The notes beneath the pieces were generated by a model, which made no database searches, was not told the DNA's origin, and saw only the letters and a list, made by a program, of their open reading frames with translations. From contig JADRCO010000371.1 of NCBI GenBank assembly GCA_021464525.1, forward strand, positions 1 through 35,643: a stretch of 35,643 bases of DNA, given 5' to 3'. Within the stretch, counting starts at the first letter, position 1. The number at the start of each line of letters is the position of its first letter. Origin of the DNA: Rhizophagus sp. LPA8_4_AMF. Taxonomy: Eukaryota; Glomeromycota; Glomeromycetes; Glomerales; Glomeraceae. Position numbers and translations under genes: made by a program. This document shows, piece after piece, positions 1-9,951 of this stretch.

Positions 1-784
1 ATATTTTCAATATAAGCAAATGTAGAATCGATAAAAAATATTTCCTAGGTAAAAGACTTTATATGAATTAATCCATGAACATGAAATATTATTAAGTGAA
101 AGACAAATATCATATTTGATTCAATCTTTGATCTCATGTTATTATGGTTTGTTGTACGATACGAGAAAAAGAATCTATTTAGAAAATAATTGTTGACCAT
201 TTCATATTTTTTTGTCATTAATATCTAATTATACTTTTAAATATAAATTAAGATTTCGTTAATATTAATTTCATTTACAATATTTCAAATTAAATAAATT
301 TGACGATAATTCCTAAATTTCATGAAATTTTTTAGTCATAAAATTCTATAAAGGAAAAGTTTTTCATATGATCATTAATTTATTTATTATATAAAAAAAA
401 TTTATTTTTTCACAGTAAAAAAGTATTTTTGTAAATCATCTTTCGTAATTTAATTTCGGAAAATTGTCATTTCGAGATAATATCATGTCGGGAAAAGTTC
501 TTTTCGGGAAAATGTCAGTTACGTCGGGAAATATGGATGTCAGGAAATTGTGTTGTAACCCTTCCCGGTGTTACTATATTTGATTTCTTCAAAGGTCTCA
601 ACGACCCTTCTAAGAATGGAATCTTAAAAGTTAAGAGTTTATCAAAGAAAGGCATATACAGATTGTGCACCATTATCTCGTCTTTCTCGCATCAATCTAT
701 TGTATTGGTATTGTAATACATTCTTTTAGAAAAATATATAGACCTTTTTATTTATTATTATTATTTATCATTTCTATATATATA
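1..784. other. AT-rich intergenic stretch
   Basis: No convincing gene was seen. The sequence is AT-rich with many stops in all frames. The only structure noted is the CGGGAAA-type repeat at 487-560, listed separately. Confidence 0.5.
487..560. repeat. Degenerate CGGGAAA repeat relic
   Basis: This stretch has three spaced copies of CGGGAAA and ends in GTTGTAACC. The right arm of the element at 21420-21572 shows the same order: CGGGAAAA, CGGGAAAT, then TGTAACC. It is probably a decayed end of the same family. No partner arm or target duplication was found here. Confidence 0.35.
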
Positions 785-802
785 TTTTTTTTTAAAAAAA
801 AA
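785..802 (+). promoter_or_regulatory. T9A9 switch abutting a start codon
   Basis: Nine T are followed by nine A, the last A being the A of the ATG at 802. Comparable T-run/A-run switches lie 7-11 bases before the ATGs at 2037 and 23570. This suggests a common start-proximal signal, perhaps nucleosome-excluding or part of the 5' leader. The role is inferred; the tract is visible directly. Confidence 0.4.
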
Positions 803-1183
803 TGACTACTTATTTTGAATAATCCTCAAAGAAACTATACTCATGTACCTATTACGATTGAAACCATACCGTTTCTTAAAGCAACCGATGACTTGTAAAA
901 TTGGTTGGTAAGAAAAAAAAGCCTATTTATTTCTTTAGAATGTATAAAAATTTTATTCTAACACTTGGTTCAAAAGCACTTAATGTTGTTCAAAGTGATA
1001 TGAATGAACCAGTTGAAACACCCGTTTACTTTAAAACCATTTCATTGGAACCTATATTTGCAGTATGTTTCATCATTTTTATTTTACATACATATTTATG
1101 TATATATTAAAAAAAATTTCTTTTTTTTGGATCAATCAAGTTATGAAGAATGGTTATATACTGAAGGTGGTTATGATAAATAA
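802..1183 (+). pseudogene. Decayed spliced gene, unrecognised
   Basis: Starting at ATG 802, six codons run into a stop. Skipping one base near 817-822 opens a coding-like frame to 894. A 44-base GT-AG intron (895-938, donor GTAAAA, acceptor CTTTAG) joins this in frame to 939-1062, which ends at a good donor, GTATGT. A plausible last exon lies around 1125-1183 (SSYEEWLYTEGGYDK then stop), but the base pair expected to be its acceptor after a T-run reads GG, not AG. Reading across the proposed intron keeps frame, which favours real ancestry. With a frameshift and a lost acceptor it is probably a pseudogene; assembly error could explain the frameshift but less easily both defects. The product is not recognised. 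It lies upstream of, and on the same strand as, the TLDc pair. Confidence 0.42.
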
Positions 1184-1493
1184 AGGGTAATTTTAATAAT
1201 AGATAATAAATTATACATTTGTTGATTTTTTTTTTTTTCATATATTAAAATTTTCATAAAATAAAGGAAGATGGAAAATATAATTTTGTAACAAAGCAAA
1301 ATTAATGCAATCTATTATTTTAATAAAATTTTAATAATTTATTGAGATCAATTGGAACAATACTTTTTTTCTAATTTGTTGCGATCAATTGGAATAATAT
1401 TTTATTTTACAAATATATTATTAAAAGGATTTCCCATCAAATAATGAAAAAAAAGGCAGCGGAAAATAAATTGAAATCAAAATATAGAATTAA

Positions 1494-1679
1494 ATGTCCA
1501 TACTTTGCCGCAAAATCGATCAGTATGATGTTTTTTTACATTTTCACTCAAAATTGCTTATTATTTTTTATTTGATAGAAAATGTGGTAACTTTAAATAA
1601 TATAATGATCTCACGAGGAGAATGTAAAAGAAATACTGTAAGTATCATATTCAACTTGACAACCATTGATACAAACTAA
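1494..1679 (+). CDS. Possible small ORF or first exon, unknown
   Basis: This is a 61-codon ATG-initiated frame in AT-rich DNA. Codon use is fairly mixed, and a consensus donor GTAAGT occurs at 1638 within it, so 1494-1637 could be a first exon. No following exon was identified and the product is not recognised. It could be a chance ORF. Confidence 0.18.
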   Translation: MSILCRKIDQYDVFLHFHSKLLIIFYLIENVVTLNNIMISRGECKRNTVSIIFNLTTIDTN

Positions 1680-1790
1680 AAAGAACTACTGGCACCCTAT
1701 CTATCATAATAAACAGAGAGACGAAACTTGCCATAAGCAATACATCATTAATTGTAATGTGGCGTAAAATTTACTTGAAAAAGATATACT

Positions 1791-1807
1791 TAATTTAGCC
1801 ATATCTG
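1791..1807 (+). promoter_or_regulatory. Upstream element shared with second TLDc gene
   Basis: TAATTTAGCCATATCTG here and TAATCTAGCCATATCTG at 4511-4527 differ by one base. They lie about 240 and 110 bases before the two paralogous start codons. The surrounding upstream sequence is otherwise poorly conserved, so this may be a retained regulatory site or residual duplication homology. Confidence 0.35.
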
Positions 1808-2013
1808 CTTATCATTTCACTTGTTGAGAAATTAGCGTAGTTGCGTCTACTATCATTGTAATAATATTATTGTCGATCTGAGGATAGCTAGTTATAGTTA
1901 ATAGTAATTCCGCACTAGGACAATATATATAGTTTTATTTCTGTAAAGTTTAAGGCAGTCAATTACTATAAATAAACCCGATTTTAAAAATTTTTTTTCC
2001 TTTCCCGTTAAAC

Positions 2014-2030
2014 TTTTTTTTTAAAAAAAA
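2014..2030 (+). promoter_or_regulatory. T9A8 switch upstream of TLDc gene 1
   Basis: Nine T and eight A lie just before the ATG at 2037, resembling the tracts at 785-802 and 23541-23559. A TATATATA stretch near 1923 could serve as a TATA-like element about 110 bases upstream. Roles are inferred. Confidence 0.4.
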
Positions 2031-2036
2031 TTTAAA

Positions 2037-3535
2037 ATGGCAACACAATTTCTTCCAAAATTAAGTAAAAACTACATTGAATTATTGGAAAACAGTGAAT
2101 ATTATGATATCACAATTGAAGTTGGAAAAGATCCTAATGTGAAATTTATTCGTGCACATAAGAGTATTTTGTGTTCCCGCTCTCCACAATTACGAAGAGC
2201 TTTGGCTTCAGAGAATGATGATAATGTTTTAGCTACTAAATTGCCAAATATATCACCAGAAATTTTTCAAATTATTTTAAGGTTAAATCATATGCATTTT
2301 TTAAATAAATTTAATATATCATAAATCTTTTAACTTTGTTTTAAATTTTAAAAATATAACATAGATATATTTATGGTGGTATTCTTCCATTGAATGAATT
2401 AGACGCTTCAGATGTTCTTAAGGTCCTACTAGCTGCAGATGAGCTTCTTCTTCAAGAACTAGTTGATTATTTACAAAATTATTTAATTGAAAATGAATCT
2501 CAATGGATGGAACAACATTTTGAACTTGTCCATAGAACGAGCTTTCAATTTACTTCTCTAACGTTAATTCAACAATTCTGTACGAACTTGATGGCAAAAT
2601 CTCCCGATAAAATATTTAATTCATTTGATTTCACTTCAATACCTGAAAGATCTTTAGTTCAACTTATTAAAAGAGATGATTTACAAATGAAAGAAATTGA
2701 TGTTTGGGAACATGTATTAAAATGGGGTCTTGCACAAAATCCTACGCTTCTTGAAGATCCTAATACTTGGTCTGATAACGACTTCAAGACAATGGAGAAT
2801 ACTTTACAACATTGTTTACCATTTATCAGATTTTTTTGTTTATCATCTAAAGAGTTCTTACAAAAAGTTCATCCTTATAAAAAACTCTTAAAACCTCAAT
2901 TTTATGAAGAATTATTAAATTCTCAATTGGATCCTGATATTCAACCAAATGATGATATTTCATTTCCTAGAAATATTGAAATTGATTCGAAGATTGCTAA
3001 TAATTTGATTATTTCACATATTTCTAAATGTATTGATAAAAAAGTTATTATAGATAACAAATTTTCTCAAATAAGGGAATTATATTTACCATATAAACTT
3101 GAATTATTACTAAGAGGAAGCCGAGACGGATTTACTCCTAAAAGATTTCATGAATTATGTGATAATAAACCAAATACTGTCGTATTTATTAAAGTAAAAG
3201 GAACGGAAGAAATTATTGGTGGATATAACCCTTTAATATGGGAAAATTCTGATACTTGGGGAAATACGAAAGATAGTTTTATATTTTCTTTTAAGAATGA
3301 GAATAAACTTTTTAAAGATGTTATTATTAGTAAAATAGAAAATATACCCAGAGCAATAAACAATTTCCCTTGTAATGGACCGTGCTTCGGTGACGACGTG
3401 TTTATCAATTCCACTGAAGAATCGGCGGATTATAGTACTATTAACTGTAAAAAGGTTGATTATGAGAAAAACTTGAGAGATACAGGAGACAATTTTCAAA
3501 TAGATGATTATGAAGTTTTCCAACTAACAAAATAA
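2037..3535 (+). CDS. BTB-BACK-TLDc domain protein, copy 1 (two exons)
   Basis: Exons 2037-2281 and 2365-3535 give 471 aa. The order is N-terminal BTB/POZ (about residues 20-121: YYDITIEVG, RAHKSILCSRSP, IILRYIYGG), BACK-type helices (about 125-240) and a C-terminal TLDc domain (about 297-471: LLLRGSRDGFTP, FHELCDNK, IGGYNPLIW, GPCFGDD, DYEVFQL). BTB/BACK proteins of this kind usually bind CUL3 and bring substrates to ubiquitin ligase; TLDc domains are linked to oxidative-stress protection and V-ATPase regulation. The TLDc end would be the substrate or effector side, which is inference. The intron interrupts the Arg codon of ILRYIYGG. The start is the first ATG, just after a T/A tract. The frame is intact, with no signal peptide or membrane segment. 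Architecture is secure; substrate unknown. Confidence 0.93.
2282..2364 (+). other. Intron of TLDc gene 1 (83 bases)
   Basis: It begins GTTAAA and ends ACATAG, in phase 2 of an Arg codon. Removing it restores the ILRYIYGG motif present in the paralogue. The donor GTTAAA is weaker than the paralogue's GTAAGT, but the same hexamer is inferred at 20938 and at 29443 (minus strand). Confidence 0.85.
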
Positions 3536-4624
3536 ACCTTAAAATTACCTTTCGTCAAGTTTGTAGAAGTATAGTGCTGGCCAGAATTACAAATAGTGTC
3601 AGCCGACGATCTATATCTTCACGTGACTAATTTTAGTTCATTCCTGGACATCTTTAAGATAGTAGATTTCTTTATGGCGTTCTTTTACACATATCTGATA
3701 TAGTCTAAATGTTTTCAAGACTAAAACTGTGTATACCTTTTGCAAACGAATTCTAATTATACTTCCAAAACTTCGTACTCGAATTTGATTATTAAACATT
3801 TTAAATTTTGTACTATATTAACTATATTGTAAAAATTAATATAATTTTATTTTTATTAGTAAAAATGAAAGTCTTTATGTTTAATAAAGTATAATACAGA
3901 TAAATCAGCTTTTTACTCTTTAATTTATTGATGTGTGTATATATATTAACGAATCGATGGTTGTAAAAAATTTTGATTTGTTACGTGATGATTTTGAGAT
4001 TAAAAAATCTGGAAATATGCTATATTTATAGAATCAGACCATATTCCCAATAAATTCTTGTTATTGGATATCGATGAATAGATATGGATAACAATGAATA
4101 TTCCCCGATGTCTTGAAGTGCATCGTATATGGTAATATGAATGGAGATTTTCTTAGATATCTATAGAATAACATGCTTATCTCATTGTTTATTAGTACGT
4201 ATACACCGATGGTTTATAGATTTTATACTTTATCTGTTATTGACCATCGATGAATACATAATACCAACGGGATCTCTAGGAATTCTATATGCTGTTGATA
4301 ACCTTTGACTTCATTATGCTTGTTAACATACTTGTCGGATCAGCGTATATCCCTTTAATATTTGGAAGTTTGATGTAAAGTTAAAGGTTGACTTTCAATC
4401 CTTTTCATTGATGATAAAACAATTTAAAAGTAATAGTAAACATTTTGAAAACAAAATTAAAAAAACTATTTAGAAAGAAAAGTAGCACAGCATTGAAATG
4501 TGGAGTAACATAATCTAGCCATATCTGAAACAATTACGTCCAGTATAAGTAAACCGATTACAAAACGATCTTCAAAAAAAGGGCTTTTCCTTTTAACAAA
4601 ATAAATAAATAAATAAAATAAACC
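3536..4624. other. Spacer between the TLDc paralogues
   Basis: About 1.1 kb with no gene seen. At 3573-3590 it holds TAGTGCTGGCCAGAATTA, which recurs at 25243-25260 inside an inverted-repeat element, so a short repeat relic lies just downstream of gene 1. An AATAAA near 3879 is far from the stop and is only a possible poly(A) signal. Confidence 0.5.
4511..4527 (+). promoter_or_regulatory. Upstream element shared with first TLDc gene
   Basis: This is the counterpart of 1791-1807 with 16 of 17 bases identical, about 100 bases before the ATG at 4625. The T/A switch seen before copy 1 is absent; a TAAA-rich stretch precedes this ATG instead. Confidence 0.35.
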
Positions 4625-6132
4625 ATGTCAACATTTTTTACGAAATTAAGTCAAAAACTATATTGAATTATTGGAAAACAATGAATATTATGATATCACA
4701 ATTGAAGTTGGAGAGGACCCTAATGTGAAATTTTTTCGTGCGCATATGAATATTTTGTGTTCCCGTTCTCCATATTTACGTAGAGCTTTGGTTTCAAATA
4801 AAAAGAATAATGATAATGGTATATCTCATTTTAAATTATCGAATATATCACCGGATACCTTTATGATTATTCTAAGGTAAGTTATAACATTTAATGAATT
4901 TAATATACCCATAATTGATAATAAAATATTTATAATATAGGTATATTTATGGCGGTGTTCTTTTATTAAATGGGCAAGACGCTTCAGATGTTTTCAAGGT
5001 CCTACTAGCTGCAAATGAGCTTCTTCTTCAAGAATCAGTTGATTATTTACAAAAATATTTAATTGAAAATGAATCTCAATGGATGGAACAACATTTTGAA
5101 CTTATTCATAGAACAAGCTTTCAATTTACTTCTCTAACAGTAATCCAACAATTCTGTACGAACTTGATGGCAAGATCTCCGGATAAAATCTTTAAATCTC
5201 TTGATTTCACGTCAATTCCTGAAAAATCTTTAGTTCAACTTATTCAAAGAGATGATTTACAAATGGAAGAAATTGATGTTTGGGAACATATATTAAAATG
5301 GGGTATCGCACAAAATCCTACGCTTCTTGCTGATCCCAATACTTGGTCTGATAATGACTTCAAGACAATGGAAATAACATTACAACATTGCCTACCATTT
5401 ATCAGATTTTTTTGTTTATCATCTAAAGAGTTCTTACAAAAAGTTCATCCTTATAAAAAACTTTTAAAACCTCAATTTTATGAAGAATTATTAAATTCTT
5501 ACTTAAATCCTGATAGCGAACCAAATGACAATATATCACTTCCTAGAAATATTTTTAGTGATAAAAATCATGGAATTATTGATCCAACAATTGTTAATTT
5601 AAATATTGCTTCAATTATTTCAAGATGGATCGATAAAGTGGATGTTAATCATAAAGTTTCTCATTTAAGAGAATTTTATTTACCATATAAATTTAAATTG
5701 TTATTAAGAGGAAGCCGAGACGGATTTACTCCTAAAAAATTTCATACTTTATGTGATAATAAATCAAATACTGTTACCTTTATTAAAGTAAAAGGGACGG
5801 AAGTGATTATTGGTGGATATAATCCTTTAAAATGGGAATCTTCCGAAACTTGGGGTGAAACTAAAGATAGTTTTATATTTACTTTTAAAAACAAGAATAA
5901 CCTCTTTAAAGATGCGATTATCAGTTACGTAAAAAATATACATCATGCAGTAAATTATAGCAAAGTCCGTGGACCATATTTTGGTTATGATCTTATTATA
6001 CGGGCCCCCAATGAGTCCACAGACTATGATGAATTTCGCTGTAGAAATATTCATTATGAAAGAAGATTAAGAGATACCGAAGATACATTCTTAGCAGAAG
6101 ATTATGAAGTATATCAAATTGCTAGGAAATAA
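4625..6132 (+). CDS. BTB-BACK-TLDc protein, copy 2, frameshifted near N-terminus
   Basis: A tandem paralogue of 2037-3535 with the same order: BTB (exon 4625-4876), then the rest of BTB, BACK and TLDc (exon 4941-6132). TLDc marks include LLLRGSRDGFTP, IGGYNPLKW, GPYFGYD and DYEVYQI. From ATG 4625 the frame opens MSTFFTKLSQ, like copy 1, then meets TGA after 13 codons. The run of five A at 4653-4657 has one base more than copy 1's frame needs; from 4659 onward the BTB frame is open. No in-frame ATG replaces the start before the BTB core; the next is inside RAHMNILCSRSP. So either the gene is inactivated or the extra A is a sequencing or assembly error. The rest is intact and highly conserved, which favours error or very recent loss. 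Role as for copy 1. Confidence 0.85.
4877..4940 (+). other. Intron of TLDc gene 2 (64 bases)
   Basis: GTAAGT donor and AATATAG acceptor, in phase 2 within the same Arg codon (ILR-YIYGG) as the copy 1 intron. Position is conserved while the intron sequence has diverged. Confidence 0.9.
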
Positions 6133-6275
6133 ACCGACATACAATAGAATAAATTTTACTAAAAATTAAAGTTGTATTTAATTTTCTTCAAGGTATTTAT
6201 TTAATATTTTTAATATTTTTTTTATCTCGTAATCAATAAGAAAATAACTTTTTATAATTAATTATCAATTTTTAG

Positions 6276-6628
6276 ATTCAATGGAATTCGATTAGGAAAG
6301 TTGGTATCGATGATAAATGGATTGTGATCAACTATGATCAAGCGGATTCACCTTACTATGATTTAGATTAATCAAATCATGCATCGGAAATTTTAACCAA
6401 AATGGAACTCATGATAAATTTGGTCCATTGGTTTTCTAATTAAAACGGCTAAAACGACTAAAACGGTTACAGAAGATTCAAGATTAATTAATTATTCTAA
6501 TGAACTCACGAATATTGATCCAACGAAGAGGCGACGACAAAAGGCGCATATCAATGGCTCTGGAAAATGATTTTTCGAAAGAAAGTTCTATGGAAGTTGG
6601 TAATGTTCATTGTCCTAATATTCAGTAA
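6276..6628 (+). pseudogene. Broken coding relic, unrecognised
   Basis: After a T-rich stretch and an AG at 6274-6275, a coding-like frame runs 6276-6368 (GIDDKWIVINYDQADSPYYD is part of it). A TAA interrupts it at 6369, and it continues in the same frame to 6440. Coding character then moves to another frame (6439-6567, with DPTKRRRQKAH) and again to a third that ends at 6628 (with MALENDFSKESSMEV). The local base mix is richer in G+C than the flanks. This is best explained as a pseudogene with one nonsense and at least two frame changes. No family was recognised. It lies about 140 bases downstream of TLDc gene 2 but is not part of that gene. Confidence 0.42.
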
Positions 6629-6804
6629 ATGTACTTTCTTAATAATTTTACCGCTTAATATTTTTTTTCTGCAATAAAAAAATTAAAAACTTTATTTTAA
6701 TTTTGTGATATCAGCAATGCATGAAAATTACATAATATACATAATATACGAATTGAAAAGTGCCGGCTGGCAAGTAAGAATGTATGTGTATGTAAAAAAT
6801 GATA

Positions 6805-6875
6805 GAGTAGCGGGTTTCCAGAGAGGAATTTGCCGAGCCCAAACCCGTATGATGGCAGTTCCTTCCCCGCTACTC
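6805..6875. repeat. 71-bp element with GAGTAGCGGG inverted ends
   Basis: GAGTAGCGGG at 6805-6814 pairs perfectly with CCCGCTACTC at 6866-6875. The interior is GC-richer than the flanks. It is probably a miniature or decayed inverted-repeat element; no clear target duplication was found. It sits between the plus-strand relic (6276-6628) and the minus-strand relic (7272-6941). Confidence 0.4.
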
Positions 6876-6940
6876 AATGTTGTTATTTAAACTACCATTA
6901 ATTTCTTTACTATTACTATCTGATAATTAACATTACTGTT

Positions 6941-7272
6941 CTAAATTTTGGATCCCCTTCGCGGCTCACAGTTTCTTTCCCAATCTTTTCACGAATTTCG
7001 CGTCTAAATGCTTCAAACGCATAATCTATAGAATCATCTTTCTCCTAATCGAATCAAACTTGCTTCAAACGGGTTCTAATTTCTTCAAGAGATACATCAG
7101 ATGAAGAGCTCTCAGAACACGTGATCGGTTTCTACACTCAGCTGATCAGTTTTAACTGGCCAAATTTTTCGGACAATTTCATAACATCGAATCATTTCAT
7201 TTTGGAGAGCTTCAATGGAAAGCATTAATTGAGCTGCCAAAGTTATTCCGGCAGAACGGCTTAAATTTTGCA
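6941..7272 (-). pseudogene. Broken minus-strand coding relic, unrecognised
   Basis: On the minus strand an open, coding-like frame runs from 7272 to a TGA at 7114 (SRSAGITLAAQLMLSIEALQ is part of it). The coding signal then continues in another frame (SSSSDVSLEEIRTRLKQV), meets TGA (7056-7054) and TAG (7047-7045), and goes on through DDSIDYAFEAFRREI to about 6941. One frame change and two or three stops in an otherwise biased, relatively GC-rich stretch indicate a pseudogene. No family was recognised. It converges with the plus-strand relic at 6276-6628, so the two could be fragments of a rearranged locus. Confidence 0.42.
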
Positions 7273-7630
7273 ATTAGTTAAATATTTATTATTATTTTTT
7301 AGGTGTTAGTTGGGATTTATTAATATTATTTCATAATATAATAAAATTTAATACAAATATTTAATGTATATAATGTCGGAAAGTAACGTCCGATTTGAAA
7401 TTGTATCTTTTTCACTAGTCTATACATTAATAAAAAATCTATATCTAATTTGCTTTTTAATACTGTATCAAATTTTCGTAACAATGCAGTAGCTATATAT
7501 TGTACAGTTAATATTTAAAGAAGTAAATAGATGTTATATCATAATATAAAAAATAATAAATAGATATTATACCATAGCAATTTAAGCACTTCAAAAGTCA
7601 GATAATATTTCTTGGGTCCTTTTCACTGAT
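7273..7630. other. AT-rich spacer, nothing recognised
   Basis: No coding frame, repeat or inverted structure stood out. Confidence 0.4.
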
Positions 7631-7872
7631 TCAACTTCCTCAAAATAATTTTTCCTTGGAATTATCTAGATATCCAGAATAGAGTTATAATATCATAAAA
7701 TAGTTAACGCGCAAAATTTGATATTCACAGCATACATTTGTGAGAATCCGATTTATATTGCTTTTATGCTCTTTGTGAAGATAATAATTGTATGTGCAGT
7801 CCTAAAAATTGGATCAAAACATTAATAATCCGACTGTTGTATAGATTGATCTGTGAGTTATTTAATCATGAA
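7631..7872 (+). repeat. Diverged direct repeat, copy A
   Basis: This copy is similar along its length to 8470-8690 in the same orientation. Shared words include CTTGGAATT, TATAATATCATA, ATTCACAG/ACTCACGG, GTGCAG and ATTGATCTG-GAGTTATTT. The copies flank about 600 bases with a minisatellite. They could be decayed LTRs of a small non-coding retroelement, but no TG...CA ends or primer-binding site could be fixed. Confidence 0.5.
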
Positions 7873-8110
7873 CTTACAGTCTTTTTTTTTCAGAAATCGC
7901 GATTTTTCCAAACTTTCAATTCATCATATGCTGAAATCAAGTATGCTTGTTTTAGTCAAATTCTCAAACCATTTTCGGGAGAAACTAAGAAAAGATCTTA
8001 ATATTATTAAAAAACAAAATACTAATTTATTATTTCTATGATAGGAGTCACGGCAGCTAACCCTCATCCAGGAAAGCTAGTTTCTCCTTAAATATTCTTG
8101 GACGCCATCG

Positions 8111-8357
8111 ACAAAATGTGTCTAGGCATTCCAACAATAGATAATACTGTCATACTAAAATCTTTGATTTAACACATAGTAGCGTCAATACCAAGACCAT
8201 AATATAGCTCTGGACCAATCAATGTGTCTAGGCATCACGACAATAAATAACAAATAGTAGTGTCAATACCAAGACCATGATATAGCTCTGGGGCTAATCA
8301 ATGTGTCTAGGCATCACGACAATAGATAACAAATAGTAGCGTCAATACCAAGACCCA
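8111..8357 (+). repeat. Minisatellite, 79-106 bp unit, about 2.8 copies
   Basis: TGTGTCTAGGCAT recurs at 8117, 8223 and 8302. Each is followed by an AACAATAGATAA-like stretch, then TAGTAGCGTCAATACCAAGACC and ATATAGCTCTGG. The first unit carries about 27 extra bases. Copies are close in sequence, so the expansion is recent relative to the flanking direct repeats. Confidence 0.75.
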
Positions 8358-8469
8358 GAGCAGAGGATTAAGGCTCGTTGATTCTAAACATTCATTTCGT
8401 TACGTTAAGAAAAAGTGCCGAGTAGTTAATTGAAAAAACAGGAAATTAATAAACGATCAATCTGACGGC

Positions 8470-8690
8470 CCAACTTTCTCCAAGAATTTCTTTCTTGGAA
8501 TTGCCAAGATACATAGAATAGGTTTATAATATCATAGAATAGTCAATACACAAATTTCGATACTCACGGTGTACACTTGTGAAAAATTTTATAAATAAAA
8601 TCCTTTGCGGATATAATAGTACGTGCAGAATTATTAGTCGCACAAATTGATCTGCGAGTTATTTGGTCGAACTTAGTATGAAATATGATA
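8470..8690 (+). repeat. Diverged direct repeat, copy B
   Basis: Second copy of the 7631-7872 sequence, same strand, with scattered substitutions and small indels. See copy A for shared words and the LTR-like alternative. Confidence 0.5.
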
Positions 8691-9554
8691 AAAAATGAAA
8701 AAAGAGATAAGACAATAAAAATAAAATATCAATATAAAATATAAAATAAAAAAAAATACGAAAAATGAACAAAAAAATAATAAAGAAAATGATATCAAAT
8801 ATGAACGTTCCGTGGTACCCCCATAAGAAGACAATTTTCATAGATATGTAAGATGTTCAGTTAACTTACCATGATAACAGAGAAAATTCGACAAAAAAAT
8901 GGTTATCGATATCAAGTAGCTTTTCAAAAGGAAACGTCCTATTGAAAAAAAAAAATTTTTTTTTTTGAAATCTGAAAACTCAAAGAAAGGTCAACGTACA
9001 TATACTTTTTTTTCGTAACACAAACGCGTATTCCCCTACGCGTATTCCCTTAGTACTTTAGAGATTAAACCCACTGTTCTCAAGCTCAAGCATCTTCTTC
9101 GATTGTAATGTCATTGTGCTCAAAGTATCACAATCAATAACGGCTTGAGCATACCCTTTTATGATAATATTTTCTATTATTTATTTTAAAAGTTTCAAGC
9201 ATCAATAATTTTTTTATATTGAAAAAAATCTTGCTGGACTCATTTTTGGTACGTAAAAATAAAATAATTTGAAATGGTTTCTATCAATTAAAGAAAAAAG
9301 TGGTTTTTAGCTCGTTAGTTGTTCATCAAAAATGGGAAACTCTCCGAAACTCTTTGAAGCTTTCGGATATTTTTTGGCCGATCAGATCACTCTCGATTGA
9401 GAACTTGGTTGCATAAATAAATTTTTTATAGGGGCGCATGTCACACTCATGTCGTATTTTACAACACAAAACATTTAGCTTAGTAAGTTCACTCTTGCAA
9501 TTAGAAATTTAAAAAGTTCTATCGTTATAAAGCCAAGATTAGTTCGTTGAGAGA
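8691..9554. other. AT-rich spacer with one lone MITE end
   Basis: It is mostly A/T-rich low complexity (8690-8780 is A-rich). AAATTTTTTATAGGGG at 9419-9434 matches the right terminus of the CCCTATAAA elements at 28490 and 28782, but no left partner was found nearby. No gene was recognised. Confidence 0.4.
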
Positions 9555-9638
9555 CCCTATAAAAAAATTTTCTTGGAAAAGCTCCGATAAAGAAAAAAAC
9601 TCAGACATGTAATCAATTTTCTAAAAAAATTTTTGTAG
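9555..9638 (+). mobile_element. Decayed CCCTATAAA-family MITE
   Basis: It starts CCCTATAAAAAAATTTTC and shares order and words with the 108-bp element at 28490-28597 (CTCCGATA, ATGTAATCAATTTTCTAAAAA). Its right end reads TTTTTGTAG instead of TTTTTTATAGGG, so that terminus has mutated. Non-coding. Confidence 0.55.
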
Positions 9639-9661
9639 TAAAATTATATTTTAAATAAATT

Positions 9662-9951
9662 TTATTCATTATTTTTAACAATAAATAACTGGGATTGATA
9701 ACTTTTTACGAATTCTACCAAAATTGACAGGTAGGTGCGAATTTCATGACTGGGTGTATTTTCAAATACTTTGTTATTTAATCTATTAACGGCAAACATT
9801 ATTATTATTGTAATTGAATTAATAATTTTTCGATAATTGTATATCAAATATTAGGTGATGGCTTTGTACCGCCGTATTTCTGTAACCTTAGTTGTACATG
9901 GATACCGAGAAAAAATGCGCACATAAAGATATCGCAACAAGGAAATAAAAT
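9662..9951 (-). pseudogene. Possible coding relic, orientation uncertain
   Basis: A minus-strand frame of about 45 codons from ATG 9799 to 9662 looks coding (ENTPSHEIRTYLSILVEFVK). The adjacent 9843-9951 has biased open frames on both strands (plus: GDGFVPPYFCNLSCTWIP). Local base use differs from the flanks. It may be a broken gene, but no family, intron or start was established and chance cannot be excluded. Confidence 0.2.

Noticed and set aside
3148..3523. Minus-strand ORFs of 88 and 96 codons
   Set aside because: They lie opposite the TLDc domain of gene 1 and have no domain signal of their own; the equivalent 5827-6054 minus frame opposite copy 2 confirms they are shadows.
6705..6890. 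Plus-strand 61-codon ORF
   Set aside because: Its second half is the 71-bp inverted-repeat element at 6805-6875; the first half is low complexity.
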